64,000 bases of DNA from positions 260,501 through 324,500 of the forward strand of contig CASBPS010000124.1 in assembly GCA_949126835.1 (NCBI GenBank), written 5' to 3'. The notes under the pieces are model-generated. The model did no database searches and was not told where the DNA came from. It saw nothing but the letters and a program-made list of their open reading frames with translations. Each line of letters opens with the position of its first letter. Positions within the stretch are counted from its first letter, which is position 1. The position numbers and the translations under genes were made by a program. Positions 11,001 through 21,633 of this stretch are shown here, piece by piece. This DNA is from Anisus vortex. Its lineage: Eukaryota > Mollusca > Gastropoda > Planorbidae.

Positions 11001-12019
11001 AAGGAAAAATTTAAATTGAACATGATTCTTGTTATCAAAAATGTTCATTTAATTTTTAATGAATAACTTTTTAATTACACATATAAAGTTAACGTAGTGT
11101 ACATTTTAAAATTAATCTAAATTATTTTTTACACAAAGTGTAAGGCAAAATTGTTACTTATTAACTAACGCTTAGGCCAATTTTAAGTAGCCTATAATTG
11201 AAAAGTTAAGTGTGTCTGTCTACTTAGGGCAAATGGAATGTGGTAACCATAAATTCTTGCCCACTGTTTTGCATGAAAATATACTGCATATTCAGAGTCT
11301 GACTATTCCTGATGCCATCATTTACACTGTGAAGGACTGGAAACGAATGACTGTCATATGTAAAAAAAAATGTGTCATTGAAAATCTAAAGAAAATGTTA
11401 CTATGGTTCTCAACTTAATTTTAATAAATTTAATTTTAAAAAGCAGAACATTACTAAATTATCACATCATCTACAAAGATGCTGCAACTGTAACTTAAAA
11501 TTTTAAAAAGAGATTAATTTGTGCGATTGGTGCATTCAAATTTAAAAAAATAATTTTGTAGTTCAATAATGAATGTCTTAAGATAACCAATCTCAGACAC
11601 TATACTTCCCACTGAGCCTTAGAAATACTAAGACACTATACAGTAATACAGAACCACAAAAAATACTTATCAATATGTTTGTCTAACATAGAGTGTAAGA
11701 GCGTAAATAGATGTGCAGTCTGATGAACAAAAATATACCAATTTCAATTATATTTATAAAAAAACTAATAAAGGGTTCTGTCCTAGGCATCATAAACATG
11801 CATAAACTGTAGAATTACACCCTCGGAATATTATTGTGGTGGCTCGTCCATATATCTGCAATGTCACTGGCATACTATGGGTATGGGCATCCAGGCAGAG
11901 TTACTGCACTCATTTCTTCCTCCCAACCAGGGCCACAGACTGTCCCGAATGCAATAGGAGCAGGACACCATGAGTCACAGCAGGGGCTTACCTCCATGCG
12001 TTAGCCCACCAGTGTGCTT
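11001..12019. other. AT-rich DNA, no gene seen
   Basis: A 68-codon frame at 11212-11418 has no recognisable domain. 11830-12010 is GC-richer and may be the far part of a decayed SINE. Confidence 0.45.
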
Positions 12020-12115
12020 TTTGGTAGTTTCCACACTTCACCGCTTTTAGGCCCATGGTTATTGCAGTGTCAGGTGCCCATCAGAGCTGGGTAGAATCAG
12101 GGATACACTTTAGAT
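12020..12115. repeat. SINE fragment (gastropod-type core)
   Basis: GTGTCAGGTGCCCATCAGAG then CTGGGTAGAATCAGGG resembles the core of the SINE at 53936-54158 (AATGTCAGGTAGGCTACCCA then TCAGAGATGGGATGACTCAG). The tRNA-like head is not visible. Confidence 0.5.
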
Positions 12116-13679
12116 GCTGGAAAAATCTTAATCTTCATAAATGCTCTCCCCTAAACAGTTGTATGTGAAAATTTAATTAATTGTGACATATTAACTGGCA
12201 TCCATGAAAATTTCATAAAATAAAATTTAATTGTTAATGTTATCTCTCTGTCCTCTGATGGAGCAGACTTTACAACAAACTATCTGATCTGTTGTGTCAA
12301 ACTGAATTTATCTATTTGTTGTCAACTGAGAAAAAAATATTTGGATCATAAACTAGTTTTAACATAAAAATATACTAGTTAGCATTAGCTGCCATAATAT
12401 TATTTTTATACACATACATTTATTTTCATATACATCATAATAGTAATGGTAATCTAAAATATGTACTGGATAAGGGTTTCACAAAAGATTGTTAAATGTT
12501 CTTACTCACTTGAATTGTGTGATTTCTAGTGCCAGTTAAAGCATTCCCAAAAGACATTTCAATGTGCTTATGCATCTAGGTTACTTTATGCACAGCTGAA
12601 AGTAAACGATTTGTAATTTATGTATAATATCAATTGTCACCAATGTTTCAGGGAATAAATATATATATTATATCGACAAAGATGTGTTAAAAAAAAGTTC
12701 AGTTTTACCAGCTCAGGTTACCAACCATGTTCAGGAATGAATTAAGTTCATAACCCAAGGTACCATAGACTAATTTATTATTTAAGTTTATAACATAAAG
12801 AAAAAAAATTAACAAAAGAAGATATGATTTCTTAAATGTTGACCTTATAATCTTATAGTTATTTTCATAGTTGATCATTATCATTACTTTTGTGAATATT
12901 TATTGAATTATATGGGTCCAATATTTGCAATTAACTGGGCAGTGGTCGGTTCTCAATATGGTCTGTCATTAAGAGATGTTTTTCAAGCCCAGAAGTTTTC
13001 TGTTGTGTCAAACGCACAAAAGAGATAGTGCCTATGAAATTTTTTTTATGAATTTTAATCATCTATGCTTAATATAACATCATAACCTGCAAATGGTTTT
13101 AAAGAGGGGCAGAGTTGTTTATAGGACTGCAATACATTATATATTTATATAGCCTATATTGTTCATAATCTTCTTAGAGTGAGCCAATCTATAGAAAGTA
13201 TTAAAATTAAATGTATAAGGATTTATGCAAAATATTATTTTTTCTAGAAGTATTAATTGCATGACTATTAGCCAATAGATCAAATTAGTCTTTCTTACTA
13301 AATAATTATTAGAGATTGAGGGGATGTTCAGAATTATGTTAACATTTTTTAGGAAAATTTACTGTTACAATTGTCAAACATTAAGAAACATGCTTAATAA
13401 AACAATGCCCAACAATTGCCCTCCCCTTCCTATCTTTTATAATAATCTTAGACTATCTACAAACTAACAATATTTTATATGACTGACTATATTATGTTTC
13501 ATTAAAATACGATAGAGATTGAAAACTACACAAAAATTTTAAAACTTCTTTAACAGATTTCATATTCAAGAATAGGCACAGAAGGGGTGGGGGAAGCATA
13601 AGCAACACATTACCCCCCCCACACACACACACAATATAGTCTTAGTTTATTTGTTACTTCTTTGGAGCTCATTATAGGC
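12116..13679. other. AT-rich DNA, no gene seen
   Basis: Low complexity with no open frame over 60 codons. Contains a C run followed by ACACAC near 13610. Confidence 0.5.
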
Positions 13680-14660
13680 TAATATATATCAAGACTATGC
13701 CTATGTGCCATAGCCGATTTCCGGACTGCTATGATTTAATAATAGGCCTAGGCCAATTAGTTAGGGCCTACAAATAGGTCTTTCAAATAAAAATACATAG
13801 CTATAGGCCTAGTAGGCCTAACATAATAGGTCCTAACATTAAAATTTAGACATATTATAGGTCAACAAAAAAGATCTCAAACAATAGACCTAGGCCTACA
13901 CTACAAATTATTAAATATATATAGCATAGCCTATAGGGCATGCGGCATGGGCCTACCTACTAGGCAAAATGCTAGGCCCTATACTATAGGCATAGCGTAG
14001 GCTAGGTCACTATAGCGCGGCTAGAGCAGTAGGCTATAGTATAGACTACTATAGGCCTAAGCCCTAAGCCTACTATTTTTGTAGAAACAGCAGAAATTAG
14101 TAATAATATGATACTAGATTTAACTTTAACTAGATTATAATATAGCCTAAATGATATTGGATATAGATAGGCCTGCTAGATTATAGCCTAACTCATATAA
14201 CTGATCCTAACTGTATAGCATATAGGCTACAAAGAATGTTCCGGTCATGATTAATTCAGTTTTTACTGATACAGTGACTCGACGCCAGTCTAGGACAACT
14301 CTTCTATACTATTCTATAGTCTATACTCTAAACCTACTAGGCCTACTACTAGTACCTGGTATAATAAATAATGATAATAATAGTCAATAATCAAGAGTTG
14401 AATAGTTCTACGAAAATTACAAATACTATAGACTTAATAGACTAGGCCTATACTGGCTATACTATAGTAATAATATAGGGCCTAGTTATAGTCTAGTTAT
14501 TCTAAGTATTCTAAGTCTAAGTTATAGTTTACTATACTATACTATTACTAGATCTATGTCTAGGTCTAGTACTACAGTGAAGTAAAGCATTATTTGTGTA
14601 AAGCAATGTATGCCTATACTGGCTATACGTACCTTAAAAATTAAATTGGCCTACAATTAT
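13680..14660. repeat. Block dense in TAGGCCTA-like palindromes
   Basis: The hexamer AGGCCT, often as TAGGCCTA, occurs at least eight times in under 1 kb, mixed with CTATAG and ACTAG words. The same octamer is scattered through the non-coding parts of the window. No coding content. Confidence 0.6.
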
Positions 14661-15120
14661 TCTGAACTAGTAGGCTATTATAAATTCATTCAGTAAACTA
14701 GACCACTACTTCTTGTCATACAATATGATACAAAGACTTTCAAAATATGGAGGCTACGTGTTTAAATAGTTTTGATATATACAATATTTTTTAACTTTAG
14801 AAAGGAGATTTAAAATTACCGTTACTTTCGGTTTTAGATTTGGCATTATTTTTTTTAAATTTTGGCTCAAAGTTTTTAATGGTCAAAAAAATGTTTTAAT
14901 AACAACTCTTCTTCTTAATAGTGCTAACATATAGAAGTTCGGATTCTACCCAACAATGTAGACTAGTTAGGTTTACTTGTACATAAAAGATGTTACACAG
15001 CTCTGCCACTGATAATTAATCTCTACAATAGATACCCTTAAACACAAGACTTAATATACTACTACATCGATGTAAAAACTTCCTTCCTATAATGCGAATC
15101 TGCTATATTTATACTATACA

Positions 15121-15296
15121 TGTTAGAGATTTCTGGAATAAAAGTATGCTAAGAATAACTCACAAAAATAGTCAACATCTCTTTCTAACATGTTCTAGAC
15201 TGTGAAAGAATGCTCTGGGTACACAACTATTGACGCGACAGTAGCAGAGTTCAACTAGAGTTCAGGGGCAGATAACCTACTTGAACATACCTAACA
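15121..15296 (-). repeat. Putative 3' LTR with polypurine tract of the Gmr1-like element
   Basis: On the minus strand the coding region is followed by a polypurine tract (GGAGGGAGG, plus coordinates 15297-15305) directly before TGTTAGGTATG. A candidate end is ...CTCTAACA at 15121, giving a 176-bp LTR with TGTTAG/CTAACA ends. No second LTR was found upstream, so the far boundary is a guess. Confidence 0.55.
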
Positions 15297-15425
15297 CCTC
15301 CCTCCTAAAAATAAAAAGTTTACATTTAGTAAGAAATGTAAATCTTTTTACATCTTAGAAAAATATAAGATACACTAAATATACTGTATTAGTACATTAA
15401 ACAGGATGTACAATATAAACATAAT

Positions 15426-16880
15426 TTTCTAACAGTGAGATAAAGTGTCAGCCTTTGATATGTTGAATATTTAGATTATATTCTTGTAAAATAAATTCCA
15501 TCTTAACAATCGTTGAATTTTAAAACTCATTTTGTTCAAAAATGTCAAAAGATTATGGTCTGTGAAAACCAGTACAGGTATATTTGAGCCCTTAACATAG
15601 AATTCAAATTGTTGAAGGGATAGGATAAGTCCTAAACATTCTTTTTCTACAGTAGAGTAATTTCTTTGATGAATATTAAACTTCTTGGAAAAGAAAAATA
15701 TAGGATGGTCTATATGAAGAATGTTTTCTTGAAAAAGAACAGCACCTATCCCGATGTCACTGGCATCTACTGCGAACTTAAATTGTTTTTGAAATTTAGG
15801 AGTCAATAGAATGGGAGATTGAGATAATACAACTTTAAGTTGTTCAAAGGCTTTTTGACAAGAATTTGTCCATAGAAATTTAACATTCTTTTTCAACAGA
15901 TTTGTTAAAGGATGGGCAATTATGGAAAAGTTCTGGCAAAACTTTCTATAATAACCAGCCATTCCTAAAAATTTTCTGAGTTGTTTTCTATCAGTGAGGG
16001 TAGGGAATGCTTTAATAGCTTCAACTTTCGCAGTAACAGGTTTTATATGACCCTGTCCCACAACATGACCCAAGTATTCTATATGAGCATGACAAAATTC
16101 ACTCTTATTCAAATTTACAGTTAAATTGACTTTTGACAATTTTTCAAAAAGAGATCTTAACTGCTTTACATGATTTGAAAAATCTTTGCTGTAAATAATT
16201 ACATCATTAATGTAGGCATTGCAATTCTTCTGGTCAGCAATGAGGTTATTAATCATTCTTTGAAAAGTAGCAGGAGCATTTTTCATCCCAAACGGCATAA
16301 CCTTATATTGATACAACCCATCTGGTGTAACAAATGCTGATATTTCTTTGGCATGATCTGATAGAGGTACCTGCCAATATTCTGATAATAAATCAATCTT
16401 GGTAATGTAGGTGGCATCACCAATACGATCAATAAGATCATCCATTATAGGAATTGGAAAGGAATCAGATTTTGTAAAAGTATTGCTTTTCCTGTAATCT
16501 GTACAGAATCTAAATGTTTTGTCTGGTTTAGAGATCAAAACACAAGGTGAGCTCCAATTGCTTGAGCTTGGTTCAATAATAGCATTATCAAGCATATACT
16601 TGATCTCAGACCTAAGAACTTCTAACTTTTCAGGATTAACTCTATATGGGTGTTGCTAGACCGGAGTTGCATCACCAACATCAACATCATGTACAATTAA
16701 ATTAGTCTTATTTGGTACATCAGGAAATATATTTAAAAAATCCTTAATTATATTTTCAATTACAATCTTTTCTGTCAGTGGCAGATGTGACAACTTTTGA
16801 TCCAATTTTTTAAGTATATAAGAATTTGGTAATTTGTACTGATCAAATTTCTCCTTTACAATATCAGGAGGAACAACAGG
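15426..16880 (-). pseudogene. pol: Reverse transcriptase and RNase H domains of the Gmr1-like element
   Basis: The piece follows the integrase directly. It opens with a linker (IFPDVPNK...HDVDVGDATPV), then an in-frame TAG at 16656, then QHPYRVNPEKL and IIEPSSSNWSSPCVLISKPD, the standard entry to a gypsy RT. Conserved RT boxes follow (FRFCTDYRKSN, TKIDLLSEYWQVPL, VMPFGMKNAPATFQRMIN). The catalytic YIDD box reads YINDV, so the first active-site Asp is Asn. RNase H shows FAVDASDIGIGAVL, the YSTVEKECLGL Glu and VFTDHNLL. The frame breaks near 15480 just before the usual HIKG end motif. Around 15426-15470 the remaining RNase H tail is visible in another frame. Enzymatically dead. Confidence 0.85.
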
Positions 16881-18029
16881 GGTTACAATTTAAACTACAC
16901 TGTACATGGTCAGCTACATTATTACTAACTGTTTCTGAATTTCTAGTGACATATTTCTTTAGCATATTAACATGACAAAGTTGCCTTTTCTTTCTCCTGT
17001 CTGGAGTTTTAATTATATAATTTAAATAATTGACTTTTGATCCAACCGAATATGGACCAAAGTATCTAGCTTGTAAAGGTTGACCAGGTAAAGGTAAAAA
17101 TACCAAAACCTTGTCCCCTGCAGCAAACAATCTAAATCTGGCCTTTTTATCATACCAGTTTTTCATTTTAGACTGGCTTTCTTTTAAATTTGTTTTGGCT
17201 AAATTACAGGCATCATAAAGCCTACTTTTAATTTTAAAGACATGGTCTAAAAGTCCTTCAGTGGGTGTCGGAGACATCCACATTTCTTTGAGATATTTTA
17301 AGGGACCGCGAACCGTATGGCCAAACAACAATTCAAACGACTGAATCCTAAAGACTCCTGGACGGCTTCACGGGCTGCAAACAGTAGCATGTGGATTCCT
17401 TCATACCAGTCTTTCTCATGTTCATGGCAATAGATTCTTATCATATTTTTCAGGCTCTGATGGAAGCGTTCAAGGGCTCCCTGCGTCTCAGGATGATATG
17501 CACTTGACATGCAGTGTTTAATGCACAATCGGTACATTACTTGTTTGAAAAGTGTGGCTTTAAAATTAGATCCTTGATCCGACTGTATGGACTTAGGAAG
17601 ACCAAATAGAGTGAAGAATTTTGTGAGTGCCTTGACAACGTTAGGAGCTTTAATGTTTCTCAAAGGAACTGCCTCCGGGAATCTTGTCGCAGCACACATA
17701 ATGGTTAGTAGGTATTGATGGCCTGCTCTTGTTTTTGGAAGAGGTCCAACGCAGTCAATGATGACTCGACTAAAAGGTTCTTCAAATGCAGGAATCGGCT
17801 TGAGAGGAGCTACAGGGATCGTTTGATTTGGCTTGTCAACCATTTGACAAGGGTGATACGATCTGCAGTATTCAATGTTGTTCTTTTTCAATCCAGGCCA
17901 AAAGAAGTGACTTGTTATCTTCTGATACGTCTTGTTAACGCATAGATGACCCGACAATGGTAAATCGTGTGCCATATTCAGGATGTCAGCACGATATTTC
18001 TCAGGCACAACAATTTGATGGACAACTCT
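16864..18029 (-). pseudogene. pol: Integrase domain (HHCC, DDE, GPY/F) of the Gmr1-like element
   Basis: The N-terminal zinc domain is visible (MAHDLPLSGHLCV ... FFWPGL ... CRSYHPCQ), but the first Cys of the C-x-x-C pair is Tyr. The catalytic core keeps all three acidic residues: IIDCVGPLP, SIQSDQGSNF and QGALERFH. The core ends at a frameshift near 17340. In the next frame the sequence continues FGHTVRGPLKYLKE and reaches the GPY/F module (ARYFGPYSV) at about 17040-17070. A TAG (18030) separates it from the protease-linker frame. Placement before the RT is the notable feature. Confidence 0.85.
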
Positions 18030-19049
18030 CTAGTCTTCATCTGCAGATGCTTCTGGTCGTCGAAACTTTCTTAGAAGTACATCATCTTTGACGTAGTAAC
18101 ATATAGGTACTTCTTCTGCTTCTTGTGGTGACAAAGCGTTTTCTCGGAGTTTGTCTAACTCGGGATCCTTTTTCTGTTCCTCGATCAACTGTTCACGAGT
18201 TGATACCGGCTTTTCTGAGATTGATATCGGACCTTCGTCGAGGTAGGAGAAGAATGTGGTCTCAAGGTCCACCTCAATGTTGGATTTGTTTTTGGAAGAA
18301 CTCTTTTGTTTAGAGACTTTTGAACTCATGGCTCTAGTTACCGCACATGCTGGATATAATTCTGGATCATCTTCTTCTTCAGGTGCAGCTAGTTGAGGTT
18401 CATGAGTGACAATGGGTTCGGCGATAACCATCCCACCAGCTAAGTCATTGCCTAGCAACAACGAGATGCCATCCAATGGTAATGTTGGTCAAACACCTAC
18501 AACCACATGTCCAGAAACAAGATCTGACTTGAGATCAATGAGATGGAGGGGTACATCCAGGCAACCCAGTTCTACGCCTCTTAAGAGTATGCGTTTCCCC
18601 GTTGCAGTTGCGTCTGATGAGGGAAGAGTGCCTTCAAGCAGTAGCGATTGCGAGGCACCTGTGTCTCTCAAAATTTTTACAGGTTGCAGACTGTTATGAT
18701 CACCTGGTAGTGATATAAATCCTTCCGAAATGAAAGGCTTGAACTCCTCTAAAACATCAGGAGTGACTGATGTAGACATCTGGACTTGGTTAGAACTCTC
18801 GATGGAGTTTTGAGAACATCTTGGTGATGATGTCGTTGACAAACTTGTGGTGGAGTCTTGTGAACATCTGGGTGATGTAGTTGATAAACTCGCTTCGGAG
18901 TCATGAGAACATCTTGATGATGTAGTTGATAAACTCACTTCGGAGTCATGAGAACATCTTGATGATATAGTTGATAAACTCACTTCGGAGTCATGAGAAC
19001 ATCTTGATGATGTATTTGAAAAACTCTCGTATCTACTATGATGCCCCAC
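18030..19049 (-). pseudogene. Protease region and linker of the Gmr1-like element
   Basis: The N-terminal third is a Ser/Cys-rich 15-residue repeat (SRCSHDSEVSLSTTS, about five copies, 18795-19007). The retropepsin motif follows: ILRDTGASQSLLL, with the catalytic DTGA intact. After a TGA at 18489 (a CGA to TGA change would explain it) the same frame continues DGISLLLGNDLAGG, the conserved C-terminal end of gypsy proteases. An acidic linker then runs to EQLIEEQKKDPELDKLRE, the usual stretch before the integrase zinc domain. Gag and nucleocapsid knuckles are not present upstream. Confidence 0.75.
18795..19007 (-). repeat. 45-bp in-frame tandem repeat in the retroelement protease N-region
   Basis: Five units encode (S/P)RCS(H/Q)DSE-SLSTTS. 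The plus strand shows the repeated phrase TCATGAGAACATCTTGATGA. Confidence 0.85.
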
Positions 19050-19074
19050 GCACCTCTTTCAATAAAAAAATATT

Positions 19075-19170
19075 TGCGTAATTGTCAATTTAATTTTAAA
19101 TCTTAATATTCATGGGCCCCCTAATAATTTATGGTGGGCCCCGGTACGGCGTACCGGCTGTACCCCCCTC
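19075..19170. repeat. GGGCCC-type interspersed repeat, inverted relative to 39010-39115
   Basis: TTAATTTTAAATCTTAATAT, then GGGCCC blocks, then GGTACGGCGTACCGG, mirrors the sequence at 39010-39115. GTACGGCGTAC is itself nearly palindromic. Probably the end of a degenerate DNA transposon, and it abuts the truncated retroelement. Confidence 0.65.
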
Positions 19171-19214
19171 TCGTGTGGCCTGCTCCAGTTTGATTCCCAT
19201 TTTTGTAGTTCATT

Positions 19215-19445
19215 TAGGAATAGCCATGACTTAAGATAAGATAAGATAAGATTGCTTTATTGATCCAAATAAATGGAAATTTGACTTGATTACATAAATT
19301 CCGTCTTTCAGCATACCTAAAACAATATTAAAGAACCATTTGTACTCAAACACAATAGACACTCACGCACACTATCAATCCATATCATACAAAAAAGGGC
19401 CTATTATTTAGGAGTCAGTTATTGAGCCATTGTATTTCCTGGCTG
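19215..19445. repeat. Dispersed repeat B with TAAGA tail
   Basis: Starts with (AAGAT)n and TTGCTTTATTGATCCAAATA then AATGGAAATTTGACTTGATT. The same sequence recurs at 34340-34500 in the same orientation, and the segment GGAGTCAG-TATTG...CTGGCTGA recurs at 35586-35625. This looks like the complementary strand of an L2-like LINE 3' end. Confidence 0.6.
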
Positions 19446-20114
19446 AAAGATGATTCTTTTGAAAGAGTCTCACTGACCTGAATTAGTCACATTTCTTAAG
19501 ATTGTTGATTTTTAGTTTGAAAATGTATATTTATTTACAATAGAGCTAGAATACGTGTTTGACATTCATTTCAAACATATTTCAAGAGACAGGGAAGGAG
19601 CAGGATAGATTTATTATTTTTTTGTTTTTTATAGGGGCCTACTATTTAGATTACTTTCATTTCATACCTGTCAAATGATAGCACAAAGAATGAAAGAGAG
19701 TTATAGTTTTCATTCATGTAAATGTATTCTTAAGATAGTTTTTATACCTGCCAAATGATAGAGAAAATAAATAAGAGAAAGTGAAGGTGAGATATAGGAA
19801 GATGTAGGCTTAGGCCTACGTTTTTTTTTTACATTGTAGTAAACATAGTGCATCTTATACGACCTACGAGACATTTCACGAGCCTATGTAGGCCTACGAG
19901 TTTTTTTTTTACATAATAGTTAGACATAGCGCATCATATAAGACTTTGAGAAAATTTCACGAACCTTTGGATTAGTATGGATGTGTTTTCTATTACACTG
20001 AAGGCAAGGAAAAACACACTGCAGCAATTCCGACTTGCATTGCCTTGCACGACAGCGGGCACGCTATCGCAGCGCCCCCACAAGCCCGTTTCGCGCTAGA
20101 CTAGGGTCAACACA
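19446..20114. other. Unique DNA with an 80-bp tandem duplication at 19806-19975
   Basis: The segment from AGGCCTACG plus a T run and ACATAGTG to CACGAGCC is repeated once with divergence. A second weak duplication involves ATACCTGCCAAATGATAG. No open frame. Confidence 0.6.
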
Positions 20115-20812
20115 GTCTTATATCTTATACATTACAGACGCTCTTTCGCTGGTTACACCGTCTGACGTTAAACCTGTCATAGATTAGACACGAGAACATT
20201 CTTTTCTTATTCATTACAGACGCTCCTTTTATAAAGAAGATTATTGAATCCTAGGCGCATCCGTGTTCCGAGTCTAGTCTTGCATTTTTATTAATGTTTT
20301 AAATGATGTTAAGTCACTGGTTTTCCTGGTTTGTTCAGGCAACCCATTCCATGCCCTAATGCCACTTGGGAAGAATGAGTACTTATATGCATTTGTTCTC
20401 GCATAAGGGACAAGGAAAGGGTTTTTGTCTTTATGTTTATCTGAGCTTTGCAACAGGTTGTTATTGGGTTGTATTTCTAAATTAGAGTTTAATGCTTTGT
20501 GTATTATTACTACTTTACTCTTTGCCCTTCTGTCCTCTATTGTTTCTAGGCTTAGTGATTTGACTAATGGTGTTACTCTTGTTAATTTGGAATATCCACT
20601 AGTTATGAACCTTGCAGCTCTTTTTTTTTTTGGATTTGTTCTAATTTTTAAATGTTTTCTTTAGTTGGGTCCCACACATGTGCTGCATATTCTAGTATAG
20701 GTCTAACTAATGTGATATAGCATTTTAGTTTTATATTCTTATCACATTTGTAAAAGTTTCTTTTTATGAATCCTAATGTTATGTTTGATTTTTTAATTAC
20801 TTCAGTCTACAC
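20115..20812 (-). mobile_element. LINE family A, longest copy (RT C-terminus and 3' UTR)
   Basis: Translation of the minus strand gives the RT thumb and C-terminal region. Visible blocks are LVRPILEYAAHVWDPTKENI, LEQIQKKRAARFITSGYSKL, LETIEDRRAKSKVVIIHKAL and TNAYKYSFFPSGIRAWNGLP. These are the conserved end blocks of CR1/L2/Jockey-like ORF2 proteins. At least one in-frame stop follows KENI. The 3' UTR carries the CTTCTTTATA-type hairpin and GCGTCTGTAAT. A second partial tail (TTATACATTACAGACGCTC) at 20125-20145 suggests duplication or nested insertion. 5'-truncated near 20812. Confidence 0.75.
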
Positions 20813-21633
20813 ATTAGTAATATAGTAACACATTGCCTCACATTGACCGGCTAGGCTGCTAGGTGCGTCTTTCGATTAGAGCGTAACTGCAACCACACAC
20901 TTGTCAACAGTTACCAATTACCATTGTCTAGAGGGTTAAGTCAGTTTGGAAAGTATGTACGAGGTGTGTTTTTTGTGATTCTCAATTTTACCGGGTAACG
21001 CTTTAATAGGCCTACCGCTAAAAGCAATAGTTAAAACTATAGCCTAAAAATATTTTGGGAGGATAGCCCAGGCTAATTAGAAATGACAAATTGTGCATTA
21101 ATGGTGCTGTGACACCCAAACTCTAATTTATGATTGACTAGAGCCTAGTCAGTTAATTAGTAATGTTTTGACACCTTGAATAGCTACTGATTTGAACAAG
21201 AGGCCTTATCTTCCAAAAGGATGAACGCCATTGGTCTAGACTACCTTGTTTAATTAATCGATTCTACTTTTCAAGATTGTTAGTGTATTTATTTTTTAAT
21301 TATTAACTTACCAATATGATCATTAGGTAGATTAATTAGACCATTAATGGTTAAAGTCTTAGATTTGGGATGTTGAAAAATTATATCAGGCTTCCTGACA
21401 TGAATACAAAGTTATATTTGGTAGTTAAAAAACAGACCTAATAATATACACATTTTTTTCTTTAACATATCTCCAGTAGAAATTTCTTTTGTTTGAACAA
21501 TTTCTTTTCATATGCTGGACCAGATGTCAGTCTATTATTTTATTACTGCATTATATCAACATTTTATTTTTACTTGGCTGAAGCAATCTACAGTAGTGTT
21601 CAAGGGTTAATTCAAGGGATGGAGTCATCTTTT
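20813..21633. other. AT-rich DNA, no gene seen
   Basis: No recognisable feature. An 83-codon frame at 21493-21744 runs into the satellite and is not supported. Confidence 0.5.

Larger units (their letters stand above)
15121..19049 (-). mobile_element. Decayed Gmr1-like LTR retrotransposon (PR-INT-RT-RNaseH order)
   Basis: Read on the minus strand the domains come in the order aspartic protease, integrase with GPY/F module, reverse transcriptase, RNase H. Ordinary Ty3/gypsy elements place integrase last. The protein sequences are nevertheless gypsy-like, which is the hallmark of the Gmr1 group. Protease, linker, integrase N-part and RT lie in one reading frame, broken by stops at 18489-18491 (TGA), 18030-18032 (TAG) and 16656-16658 (TAG). 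Two frameshifts at about 17340 and 16880 cancel each other. Gag and the 5' LTR are missing, so the copy is 5'-truncated. Confidence 0.75.

Noticed and set aside
10650..11048. Four overlapping frames of 9-residue repeats on both strands
   Set aside because: All are translations of the 27-bp minisatellite.
11212..11418. 68-codon plus-strand frame
   Set aside because: No family resemblance, AT-rich flanks and no splice or repeat context.
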